Of a DNA stretch of 64,000 nt, positions 52,547 to 61,012 are shown one piece after another. Positions within the stretch are counted from its first letter, which is position 1; every line of letters begins with the position of its first letter. The DNA comes from Linanthus parryae. Lineage: Eukaryota; Streptophyta; Magnoliopsida; Ericales; Polemoniaceae. The stretch spans positions 141,881,368 through 141,945,367 of the forward strand of contig JALGPY010000001.1 of the NCBI GenBank assembly GCA_023055425.1, written 5' to 3'. Below the pieces are notes generated by a model. The model was given only the letters and a program-made list of their open reading frames with translations. It did not search any database and was not told the DNA's origin. A program made the translations under genes and the position numbers.

Positions 52547-53484
52547 AAATATACACTTAATCAGGCCAATTTATAAAACAAAAACTTGTTTCATTTTTCC
52601 TTACCCTTCACTACTTCTTCGCACTCTTTACTCTCTCTCCCCTGCAACTGCTCCTCTTCTCTTCCATGACGTCCTCTGCAACTGCTTCTACTTCCTCTTC
52701 CTCCTCCGCTCCGGCCTCCGGTGCACCCCATCCCAACCTCGTCGTCATTGTCACGGAGTCCGGCCTACCAACTGTCGGGGGGAACATGTTGAGTGTTTGA
52801 AATACCCTCATTTTCAATTCTTCCATTCCGTAATTTGATAAGCCTTGATGCATGTCCCCGCATGAAAATGATGTCTGAATATGTTGTCGTGTGTATAAAA
52901 ATTGAACATAAACTGTTTGAATTCCACCAAATCAATAACTCCGACGAGAATGAGATCTAGATCTAGAACTGGGACGATGACCTGTTCTCGGTCTGGAACT
53001 GGGACGAGCAGTACTCGTCTCTGTATCACCAAATTTATACTGAGACGAGAACAACTGAGACGAGAACAAGTAAAATTGGGATGAGGAGAAAGTGAGACCT
53101 GCCAGACGAGCATTTTGGTCGTCTGGCATTATACTGCAATGTACTGAGACGAGCACTACACTCGTCTCAGTATAAATCCAGACAAGCACTTCACTCGTCC
53201 TGATTTGTAGTGCACATCTCAGTATATTATACTGCAATGTGCTGAGACGAGTGCTCGTCTCAAACAGTTTGGAAAAAAGTCATTGTCAGACTTAGAAAAA
53301 TTCTGCTACTTTCAGTGTTACTTGATCAAATCATGTAACTATTTTTAGTACAACCTCACAAGACAAAATGTCCGGAAACAATCTCACCTCTTTTCTTTCT
53401 CCATTAAAATCCTTCAAATTATCTGGTTTTGATTCTTTTGACATTTCTGATCTCTAATCTCTTTCTTGTGTATTGTTTGTGATC
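52547..53484. other. Spacer between the broken LINE and the ENOD93 pseudogene
   Basis: Contains a possible 45-codon Ser/Ala-rich frame on the plus strand (52666-52800) that I cannot assign, the fold-back element at 52910-53270, and from about 53340 the duplicated ENOD93 upstream sequence. Confidence 0.5.
52910..53270. mobile_element. MITE-like fold-back element rich in GAGACGAG motifs (361 bp)
   Basis: The ends are perfect 11-bp inverted repeats, AAACTGTTTGA (52910-52920) and TCAAACAGTTT (53260-53270). The interior repeats CTGAGACGAG and its inverse CTCGTCTCAG many times in both orientations, like subterminal binding arrays of small DNA transposons. No target duplication was resolved and nothing is encoded. 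Confidence 0.65.
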
Positions 53485-53790
53485 ATGGCCTCTCGAGCTA
53501 ACGACGAACGGAAGGCGAAGGTTGATAAATTTTTAGAAGGTGATGTATTCTATACAACTTTATTAGTATCGTACATAATTCCAAGGTATTGAACTTAAAC
53601 TATGCATTCCTGATGTTTTTGCAGATGGTGCCCGAAAGGGTTTTTAAGCCGCTTCCATAGCTTATGTTCTTATCACCTGTGCCCACCGTACGTGATTCTT
53701 CCCCCTTGATCTTCCTCTGATAACATTAGTTTATCTTGTTCTGTTTTCTGCAACATTTTTAGCCAAATTATGATCATTTTTACATGAAAG

Positions 53791-53828
<38 letters not shown>

Positions 53829-53829
53829 A
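53791..53829. repeat. (CT)n microsatellite in the ENOD93 pseudogene
   Basis: Counterpart of 39551-39593, shorter and interrupted by a TTT, at the exon 3 acceptor. Confidence 0.95.
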
Positions 53830-54015
53830 GTTGATTGCTGTTCGGAAGATCCCCTGGGCAAAAGCTAACATCAACCACACTGGACAAGCACTCATCATAT
53901 GTGGAGGTATGCAAATCAAAAACAAATTTTCAGAAAGGCCCAAGAACAAGTACATTTTTAGATATTGGTTTCAACTTTTACAGAAAGGTGGTATTTCTTC
54001 TGTTTCTTCTATTGC

Positions 54016-54032
54016 TTCCTACTTCACTATTC
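54016..54032. repeat. LINE target-site duplication, left copy
   Basis: The 17-bp TTCCTACTTCACTATTC is identical to 60009-60025. The unoccupied site in the paralogue (near 39780) reads TTCCTACTTCACAATTC, confirming the pre-insertion sequence. Confidence 0.95.
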
Positions 54033-54086
54033 CAAGAAACTGAAGCTTATATTAAACAGCCAAAGAGGCAAAGAGTACAAGGCTAA

Positions 54087-57000
54087 TCAAGCCAAAGCAG
54101 GAACAGCAATACAATCACTGATTGCTGACTTAGCAACTCCATGAGCATCACAGTTGTGATCTCTAGGAACAAAGAAAAAAGAACAGGAAACAAAATTACA
54201 AGCCAGAGCCTTACAATCCACAACAACAGGTTGAGCATCAAGAAGGCAAGAATCACTTCTACCAGAGAGAAAGTCAATTAAGACTTTGCAATCAGATAAA
54301 ATCCCAATAGACTGTATCTTCAATTGTGCAGCCCATAACATAGCATCTCTTATAGCCAAAGCCTCTAGGACAGTGGGGTTGATAATTCCTCTATAAATCT
54401 TCTGGGAACTATTAAGCTTCTCCCCCAACTGATTAGTAAGAACAGCTGCAGTACATCCAACATAATGCTGAATTCTAACAGCAGCATCAGTAAAGATCAG
54501 CATCCCATTGCAATCTGGCACAGACCATTCAACATTAGCACACTTTTGAGGTGGCTGAAGCTCATGGACATTGGCATCACAAAATTCATAAAATTTTGAA
54601 ATAGCTTTGGACACAATGTGCTGAGGCTTCCATCTGATATTATTAAAGCACCAATCATTCCTGGCCCTCCAGATTTCCCAGCAATGATATAAAAACAAAC
54701 CAAGAGCTATTTTTTTATCAGGTGCATCAGCCATATGCTCACTAACAGAGTGCCACCAATCATGAAAGCTCAGCTCATTTTGCATATTAATGATAAATCT
54801 AAATGGAGATAATGTCCAGACCTGAACTGAGAGACTGCACTCAACAAAGAGGTGCTTTTCTGACTCAATACCCTCTCCACAAATAGGACAAATTGGATCA
54901 GAAATGCAACCTCTAGCTGAAAGTGCTGCTTTGACAGAAAGGCCACCTTGAAGAGCTTTCCACCAGAACAATTTGATTTTGTTAGGGATGCTCAAATGCC
55001 AAAATTTCTTCCACAGAGCCAGATTAGAACCCTGAGCAACATAATCCTGCTGCAATGTCTGCTTATGATGGTCTCTAATCACTTTGTATGCATATTTGAC
55101 AGAGAAAACTCCATTTGAAGAGAAATGCCAGACCCTCTTATCTTCACAGTTTGCTCCTGAAACTGGAATTGTTAAGATCAAGGCAGAGATTTCATCATTA
55201 AAAATACCCCTAACAATGTCTTCCTTCCAGCACCTCTTGTCATGGTCAATGAGATCCCTTACCATTTGAATAGGACAATCTGGAGGCTTATAGGAATTAA
55301 CAAAAAAATTACCAGCTTTTGGTATCCATGGATCCTCCCAGACCCTGACTCTAGCTCCATTTCTCACACTCCATCTCCAGCCCAGATTAAGCACCTTTCT
55401 TCCTTCACAAATACCTCTCCACACCCAGGAACAGTTAGAGGGAATATCAGCTTGCCAAAAGGAGGAATTTGGGAAGTATTTGCCTTTGAAGACCTTCTTA
55501 AAGAGGGAAGGTTGACCATCAATAAGCTTCCATGACTGCTTAGCAAGGAGAGCTAGATTAAAAGACTGAATGTCTTTAAAGCCAAGCCCTCCATCAGCTT
55601 TTCCATCACAAAGAGAATCCCAACATTTCCAATGAATTTTCTTGTCATCCAAGCTTTTGCTACCCCACCAAAAATTGGAAATAAGGGATGTAATTTCACT
55701 GCAGAGCTTCTTAGGGAACAAGAAACATGACATTGCATATGTGGGAAGGGATGCAAGCACTGACTTGATTAAAACTTCTCTCCCACCAGAAATCAAGAGA
55801 GCTTCCTTCCACCCAAGTAATCTTTCAATAATTCTTTCTTTGACAAACTTTAGAGCTTGAGTTTTGGATCTCCCAATTAAGGAAGGAAGGCCCAGATAAA
55901 CACTGTCTTTGAATTCTTTATTAATTCCCAGAAAATGCTGAATGAAGCTCTTGAGCTGACTGCTTGTGTTGGGGCTGAAAAAACACTGGGACTTCTCTCT
56001 ATTAATAGCTTGTCCTGAAGCTTGCTCATAAAGTTTGAGAACCATATTTATGGCACTGCATTCATGGACTGTAGCTTTACAAAAAAGCATTGTGTCATCA
56101 GCAAATAAAAGGTGGCTAATGCTGGGACATGATCTTGACAGCTTTATTCCAGAAAACCACTTCTGATCTTCAAAATATTTGAGAGTAGCTGACAGACCTT
56201 CATCACATAAAGTAAAGAGATAGGGTGACAGAGGGTCACCCTGTCTAATACCCCTAGAAGGAGTAATAAATGGACTGAGCTCTCCATTAATAATCAGCCT
56301 GAAGCTAACTGTCCTGACACAAACCATCACCCAGTTTACCCACTTTGAGTGGAAGCCCATCTTCTTCATGACACTCTCCAGATAGTCCCAGCTTATTCTG
56401 TCAAAAGCTTTGACCATATCAAGCTTTAGAGCAAGCCATCCTTCTCTTCCATGTCTTCTTGATTTTAAACCATGAATCAGTTCTTGTGCAATCAGCACAT
56501 TATCTGTGATAGCCCTGTTCTCAATGAAAGCACTTTGATTGTTACTAATTAAGTGGCTCATCACTTTAGAGAGTCTAATAGAAAGAACCTTAGATATGAT
56601 TTTGTACACCACAGGACATAGACTAATAGGCCTATAGTCCTTAACACTGCTTGGAGATTTGACTTTTGGCAACAAAGCAATGTGTGTGATGTTCATACTT
56701 TTAAGAAGCTTCCCAGTTTTGAAAAAGTGCTGCACTGCCACACAAATGTCCTTCCCTACTATGCCCCAGAATTCCTGGAAAAATCTGGCTGTAAAACCAT
56801 CATAGCCAGCAGCTTTATCAGGGGGCATGGCAAAACAGGCTTCTTTGATCTCATCATCAGTGACAATGCTTGTCAAGAATTTATTCATCTGAGTGCTGAC
56901 CTTCCTCTTGATGTTTGAAATAATTGGAGCTGTAATATTAGCACCTTGAGAAGAGAATAGCTCAGTGTAATACTGTGTAAAATCTTGCATAATTGAACTC

Positions 57001-58175
57001 TTATCCTCCACCCAGATGCCATTAGAGTTTGACACTCCTTTGATATGATTCCTTCTCCTCTTTTGTGCTACAGAAGCATGGAAGAAGGCAGTGTTACTGT
57101 CCCCAGCAACTAGCCACTGTTGTCTGGATTTGGATCTCCAATACTGCTCTTCTTCAGCCCAGAGAGAGTCCAGTTCCAGCTCAAGGCCATGTAATAAGTC
57201 TACATCAGCTAGAACACCTTGTTCTCTAATACATTTGACTTCAGCTTCTTTAGATTTAATGTTAGAGAAGAGGCCTCTATTAAGAGATTTTCTCCACTGT
57301 CTGAGCCTTTGCCTGCACTCCTTAAGCTTGGACTTAACTTTATACATTGGGACTCCTGGTACATTGATGCTCCAAGCTTGAGATACAACATCTGCAATAC
57401 CCTTTTCTTTAATCCATCTAGGATCAAATTGAAAAGAGCAAAACCTGCTAGGAGCCTCAACATGCTCAAGATCAAGAATTAAGGCACAATGATCAGAGCC
57501 TGAGCATAAGTAATGTGTAATAGAAGCCCTCTTGAACAGATTGAACCATCCCAAAGAAGCCAGCCCTCTATCTAATCTTTCCTCAATACCATTATTTGTG
57601 CCTCTTTTGTTCCACCAAGTGTAAGGATAACCAGTGAAGCCAAGATCAACAAGGTTGCACTTAGTGATAAAAGTTCTAAGAGGCAAGCATGAGTTAAAGT
57701 CTCTTAGAGAACCACCTCTTTTCTCACATGGATCTGCAATGTCATTAAAATCACCCCATACAAGAGTAAATTGTGAACATAGCTTCAGATAATCATGAAT
57801 GTGGGAAAACTGGGAAGCTCTAAGATAATCATCCGTGCTAAGATAGACAAACAGAACATCCCATTCAATAGCATCAAAGAGAATTTTTGCATGAATGAAG
57901 TAAGAGCAGAACTTGACAACTCTAACATTAGATTGAGAAGTCCAGAGAATACCTAGACCTCCAGCAATTCCCCTTGGCTCCACCCAAAGATTGTTTGTGT
58001 ACTGATTAATTGCATACCTTCTGCTGAGGAAAGAAGTCTTGTTCTTCGTTTCACTGAGAAAGATCACATCCGGAGCAAGAAGACGAAGCATCTTCTTGTA
58101 CTGACGAATTTTCAGGGTTCTGCCAGCACCCTGACAATTCCATGCCAAAAGCTTCATCTGGCGAATTGGGGCCAC
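54087..58175 (-). CDS. LINE ORF2: endonuclease, reverse transcriptase, zinc-binding domain, RNase H
   Basis: Uninterrupted 1362-aa protein. Residues 1-230 are an AP-like endonuclease (LAWNCQGAGR, FLSETK, WGDFNDIADP, GSDHCALILD). About 450-750 is reverse transcriptase (LLPKVKSPSSVKDYRPISLC, KLDMVKAFDRISWDYL, RGIRQGDPLSPYLF and the catalytic HLLFADDTMLF). About 1030-1120 is zf-RVT with CPICGEGIESEKHLFVEC. The last 150 residues are RNase H-like (LIFTDAAVR, EALAIRDAMLWAA, ILSDCKVLIDF). Role (known for LINEs): nicks the target and copies the element RNA from the nick. All catalytic signatures are present, so it could be active. Its start overlaps ORF1 by 22 nt, suggesting coupled or re-initiated translation. 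Confidence 0.96.
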   Translation of the reverse strand: MAPIRQMKLLAWNCQGAGRTLKIRQYKKMLRLLAPDVIFLSETKNKTSFLSRRYAINQYTNNLWVEPRGIAGGLGILWTSQSNVRVVKFCSYFIHAKILFDAIEWDVLFVYLSTDDYLRASQFSHIHDYLKLCSQFTLVWGDFNDIADPCEKRGGSLRDFNSCLPLRTFITKCNLVDLGFTGYPYTWWNKRGTNNGIEERLDRGLASLGWFNLFKRASITHYLCSGSDHCALILDLEHVEAPSRFCSFQFDPRWIKEKGIADVVSQAWSINVPGVPMYKVKSKLKECRQRLRQWRKSLNRGLFSNIKSKEAEVKCIREQGVLADVDLLHGLELELDSLWAEEEQYWRSKSRQQWLVAGDSNTAFFHASVAQKRRRNHIKGVSNSNGIWVEDKSSIMQDFTQYYTELFSSQGANITAPIISNIKRKVSTQMNKFLTSIVTDDEIKEACFAMPPDKAAGYDGFTARFFQEFWGIVGKDICVAVQHFFKTGKLLKSMNITHIALLPKVKSPSSVKDYRPISLCPVVYKIISKVLSIRLSKVMSHLISNNQSAFIENRAITDNVLIAQELIHGLKSRRHGREGWLALKLDMVKAFDRISWDYLESVMKKMGFHSKWVNWVMVCVRTVSFRLIINGELSPFITPSRGIRQGDPLSPYLFTLCDEGLSATLKYFEDQKWFSGIKLSRSCPSISHLLFADDTMLFCKATVHECSAINMVLKLYEQASGQAINREKSQCFFSPNTSSQLKSFIQHFLGINKEFKDSVYLGLPSLIGRSKTQALKFVKERIIERLLGWKEALLISGGREVLIKSVLASLPTYAMSCFLFPKKLCSEITSLISNFWWGSKSLDDKKIHWKCWDSLCDGKADGGLGFKDIQSFNLALLAKQSWKLIDGQPSLFKKVFKGKYFPNSSFWQADIPSNCSWVWRGICEGRKVLNLGWRWSVRNGARVRVWEDPWIPKAGNFFVNSYKPPDCPIQMVRDLIDHDKRCWKEDIVRGIFNDEISALILTIPVSGANCEDKRVWHFSSNGVFSVKYAYKVIRDHHKQTLQQDYVAQGSNLALWKKFWHLSIPNKIKLFWWKALQGGLSVKAALSARGCISDPICPICGEGIESEKHLFVECSLSVQVWTLSPFRFIINMQNELSFHDWWHSVSEHMADAPDKKIALGLFLYHCWEIWRARNDWCFNNIRWKPQHIVSKAISKFYEFCDANVHELQPPQKCANVEWSVPDCNGMLIFTDAAVRIQHYVGCTAAVLTNQLGEKLNSSQKIYRGIINPTVLEALAIRDAMLWAAQLKIQSIGILSDCKVLIDFLSGRSDSCLLDAQPVVVDCKALACNFVSCSFFFVPRDHNCDAHGVAKSAISDCIAVPALA

Positions 58176-59836
58176 TCAGGGCTGGCTTCCTCCACCCAAT
58201 CACCAGAATAAACACGAGTTTTGAGCTTCTTTCCATCTCCATGAGAATTAACCAATTGGTCATCTGTTGCAAATTCCACTTCCATAGGATCTTCATCTCT
58301 TTTCCTCGATCTTGTTGTTGCCGCTCCATCACCAGTACCTTCTTTTGTATCATCTCCTTTTTCACGTGCTAATCGTTTCCATTTTTTCCTGGTTCCTGAT
58401 ACTGAATCTGCAGAAAGTGGTGGCTCGCAGCTAGGTTTTTGGGACTTTGACAATGAGGAGGGACTTGAAGTCTCAGAGGGGGGAGAATGTGTAATTATCT
58501 CAGAAGATGTGGTATTATTACAATTGTTGATAATAATACCCTTACTAGACTCTTTGACAGACTCAGAATGTTCTGGGTCTGGAGCGGAAGAGTTGGGCCT
58601 CAAAACTGAAACAAACTCCTTCTCCTTCTCAGAAGCAAGCCCAGAGCCCAAAAAATTAGAAGGCCCATTAAGCTGATCGTTGTCATGGGCCACAACTAAG
58701 CCCGTACAGACTTCTTTTAATGATGGGCTGGAAATGGTAAAAGATTTGAAAGCATTTAAACCATTCTCAATTTCCCGCTCAACTGCTTTGGAAGTCTCCA
58801 AGCGTGCCGCCGTCTCTTCCGATTCCAGAGGCTGCTCTGTAGCGGCTGCTCCAACTTCCAAGAAAGCTTTCTGCTTCTCAGAACTCAAAACTGGTCTAGA
58901 GTCTTCTTTCCCGCCAATGGAAACCGACTGTTCATCTTCTTCAGCCGGAGAAGTTGCCGGCAGCAAGGGCTTCTTGATCACGTTAAGAGGAGTAGTCCTG
59001 ATTGACGATGGTGCGAGCAGAATTGATGATGGCTTTGCTTTAAAAGTTTCCACGAGGCCTCTTTGCTTCTCAATACCCTTGTCAAGGTCATCTCTTTTTT
59101 TCTCACACCATGGTTCATCATGTCCAATTATTCCGCAGTAGTTGCAGAGTAATGGGAGTCTTTCATATTTGAACTCAATCCAACAAACTTTTTCCTCTGC
59201 AATTCTTAGCTTGAAACCTTTAGGTAGAGGCTTTGTAATGTCAAGCACCATTTTGACTCTTGCGAATCTACCTTCATCTGCAGCTTTTTGAGGAATACGA
59301 ACTTCCAACACTTCACCAATCTTGCCAGCATACTTCCTTAAAATCTTCTCCTTCAGGCAACCAATTGGGACGTTCCAGAATTGGATCCAAAGAGGAGAAC
59401 TGGTGAAGCTAATTTGATCCAGGTCATCGGAAAATGACCATTTCGCAAATACAATCAGCTGATTATCAAAGCTCCAGGGCTGACCTTTAAGAACTCTTTC
59501 AAGGTCATCCTTTCTTGTGAAGCTAAATTTGTAAATCTTCCTCTTAACTTCTTCAATGACAAGCCCCTCAGGTTTACCCCAAATTGATGAAAGAGTATTC
59601 CTCAAACCCGTAAGATTTACGTGCTTGCTCGTGATTATCTTTCCAAGGAGACTGATTTCGCATTCAGCTTCCCCTGTTTCACGGTCGTCGTCCTCTAAAT
59701 CAAAGCTGAGTTCCTCCTCAAGATCATCGTCTGCAGAGATTTTCACCGTTTTCAGCTTATCGAGGACATCCGCGTTCTGGTGGTCTTCAGCGTCTGGTTC
59801 ACCATTAGAAGAAGTAACGACTAGTTGCTTATCCAT
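58154..59836 (-). CDS. LINE ORF1: DUF4283 and zinc-knuckle nucleic-acid-binding protein
   Basis: Uninterrupted 560-aa protein. Residues about 80-230 match the plant DUF4283 pattern (FSFTRKDDLERVLKGQPWSF, PLWIQFWNVPIGCL). A CCHC zinc knuckle CNYCGIIGHDEPWC follows at about residue 232. The rest is a low-complexity Ser/Glu/Lys-rich tail. Family role (known): binds element RNA to form the transposition particle. A tail this rich in Ser/Glu is common in plant ORF1 proteins. It is the upstream frame of the pair and overlaps ORF2. Confidence 0.93.
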   Translation of the reverse strand: MDKQLVVTSSNGEPDAEDHQNADVLDKLKTVKISADDDLEEELSFDLEDDDRETGEAECEISLLGKIITSKHVNLTGLRNTLSSIWGKPEGLVIEEVKRKIYKFSFTRKDDLERVLKGQPWSFDNQLIVFAKWSFSDDLDQISFTSSPLWIQFWNVPIGCLKEKILRKYAGKIGEVLEVRIPQKAADEGRFARVKMVLDITKPLPKGFKLRIAEEKVCWIEFKYERLPLLCNYCGIIGHDEPWCEKKRDDLDKGIEKQRGLVETFKAKPSSILLAPSSIRTTPLNVIKKPLLPATSPAEEDEQSVSIGGKEDSRPVLSSEKQKAFLEVGAAATEQPLESEETAARLETSKAVEREIENGLNAFKSFTISSPSLKEVCTGLVVAHDNDQLNGPSNFLGSGLASEKEKEFVSVLRPNSSAPDPEHSESVKESSKGIIINNCNNTTSSEIITHSPPSETSSPSSLSKSQKPSCEPPLSADSVSGTRKKWKRLAREKGDDTKEGTGDGAATTRSRKRDEDPMEVEFATDDQLVNSHGDGKKLKTRVYSGDWVEEASPEWPQFAR

Positions 59837-60008
59837 GGCTGATTGAAGAGTAAAGAGTAACTGCTTTGAGTGAATGAGAGGTGAAGAAAGAAGGAAATTA
59901 GAAGAAGAAACTCTTGGCGGAGCAAGAGACTCAGAACATGTGCAGAGACATGACAGTACTTTCTCTCACTAGGAAAGAAAACCCCAAAGATGCTGGGGAT
60001 CATCCTCT

Positions 60009-60025
60009 TTCCTACTTCACTATTC
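60009..60025. repeat. LINE target-site duplication, right copy
   Basis: Identical to 54016-54032; the sequence then continues into the rest of the interrupted MITE. Confidence 0.95.
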
Positions 60026-60316
60026 ACCCTGTCACTTTGATCCTGTAATTTGATTTGCAAACGATGCAATAATTTCGTAATCTTTTCATGGTGTCGTGAA
60101 GCAAAGATCACTATACAACACCATGAAAAGATGACCAATTATTGCATTGGTTCAAAGTGATATGTGAAAGTCAAAGTAGAAAGGAGAATAAACAGAGAAA
60201 GTACCCTGTAACATTCTCTCTTTCTTTCTACGGGCTCGATTGCAATTTATTTCATTACTGTAGACAAGAAAGACTGCACAGCAAGAAGCGCTACGACAGA
60301 ACATAACAACCATTTA

Positions 60317-60528
60317 TGTTAGTTAGAACTGATGAGATTTCATGGCAACATTGGGGCTCGTATTTGTCAACTTATTATGTCAGTAATTTCTCTTTATTCA
60401 CTCTTTCCATCCTTTTGTTTTCACCATGTAAACACCAACTTTGATAACCTTGAAGAGAAACAAAATAAGTTCTCAAACTATTCAATTGCCTTGAATCACA
60501 GAACGAAAGCCTCAATGCTTCTCTTTAA

Positions 60529-60572
<44 letters not shown>

Positions 60573-61012
60573 ATGCTTCACTACTCACCTCGAGCTAAAA
60601 CAAGGACAAACCACATGCCAACACGAGGACTAGCATACAAAGTTGATGCAACTACATCTGGGAGCAAGAAAGGTTTATGTTTTCTTGTTCCAGGGACTCC
60701 GCTTATTCATTGTAGAGGAATATACACTACAAGATGGCTTCAAGTCAGTGAACTATAGATAATAGAGGAAGATTCAATTGCGCAAATCTCAACAGTAATA
60801 CACACTGAAGCTGAATCGCATAATTCACAAAGCCATTACACTCCCAAGAACAAAGTACGATTAAGTTTCACTTCTAGAGGAGAAAATAGCCAAACCAGTC
60901 TAAATATCATTTGAAACATGCAAACATTAAGACGGGTAGGTAGATCATAACTTGATCCAATATAAAGCTCACACATCATCTTTGTGCGCAGAGGGAGGGA
61001 TTGGGGGACAAT
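60317..61012. other. Convergent 3' region of the ENOD93 pseudogene and distal profilin
   Basis: Counterpart of 40090-40765. It has a poly-A run of about 38 bp at 60532-60569 and about 55 bp (60424-60478) absent from the proximal copy. It includes the profilin 3' UTR. No gene. Confidence 0.7.

Larger units (their letters stand above)
54033..60008 (-). mobile_element. Full-length L1-type LINE retrotransposon (5,976 bp), both ORFs open
   Basis: Minus-strand element with a 172-nt 5' leader (60008-59837), ORF1, ORF2 and a short 3' UTR (54086-54033). It is bounded by a perfect 17-bp target duplication. No poly-A tail is visible at the 3' end, which finishes CAGTTTCTTG; this is unusual for an L1-type element. 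Intact frames plus perfect duplication point to a young insertion. Confidence 0.95.
53994..60201. mobile_element. Stowaway-like MITE interrupted by the LINE
   Basis: The left part (53994-54032) and right part (60009-60201) together correspond to the 217-bp MITE at 39758-39974. The ends TTTCTTCTGTTTCTTC and AAACAGAGAAA remain, flanked by TA. The LINE and its target duplication lie within the left quarter. Confidence 0.8.
53485..60316 (+). pseudogene. ENOD93-like pseudogene split by a LINE
   Basis: Exon equivalents lie at 53485-53539, 53625 to about 53687, 53831-53906 and 60234-60316. Lesions: TAA at 53645-53647 in exon 2 (Lys codon region of the intact copy), one extra base near 53677, the last intron acceptor changed from CTACAG to CTACGG at 60233, and deletions of about 8 and 2 bases in exon 4. 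Exons 1 and 3 remain intact. The intron 3 equivalent is enlarged from 336 bp to about 6.3 kb by the LINE. Several independent lesions make a functional product very unlikely. Confidence 0.93.

Noticed and set aside
52666..52800. 45-codon Ser/Ala-rich frame starting MTSSATAST
   Set aside because: Short, low complexity, no family resemblance and no downstream exon found.
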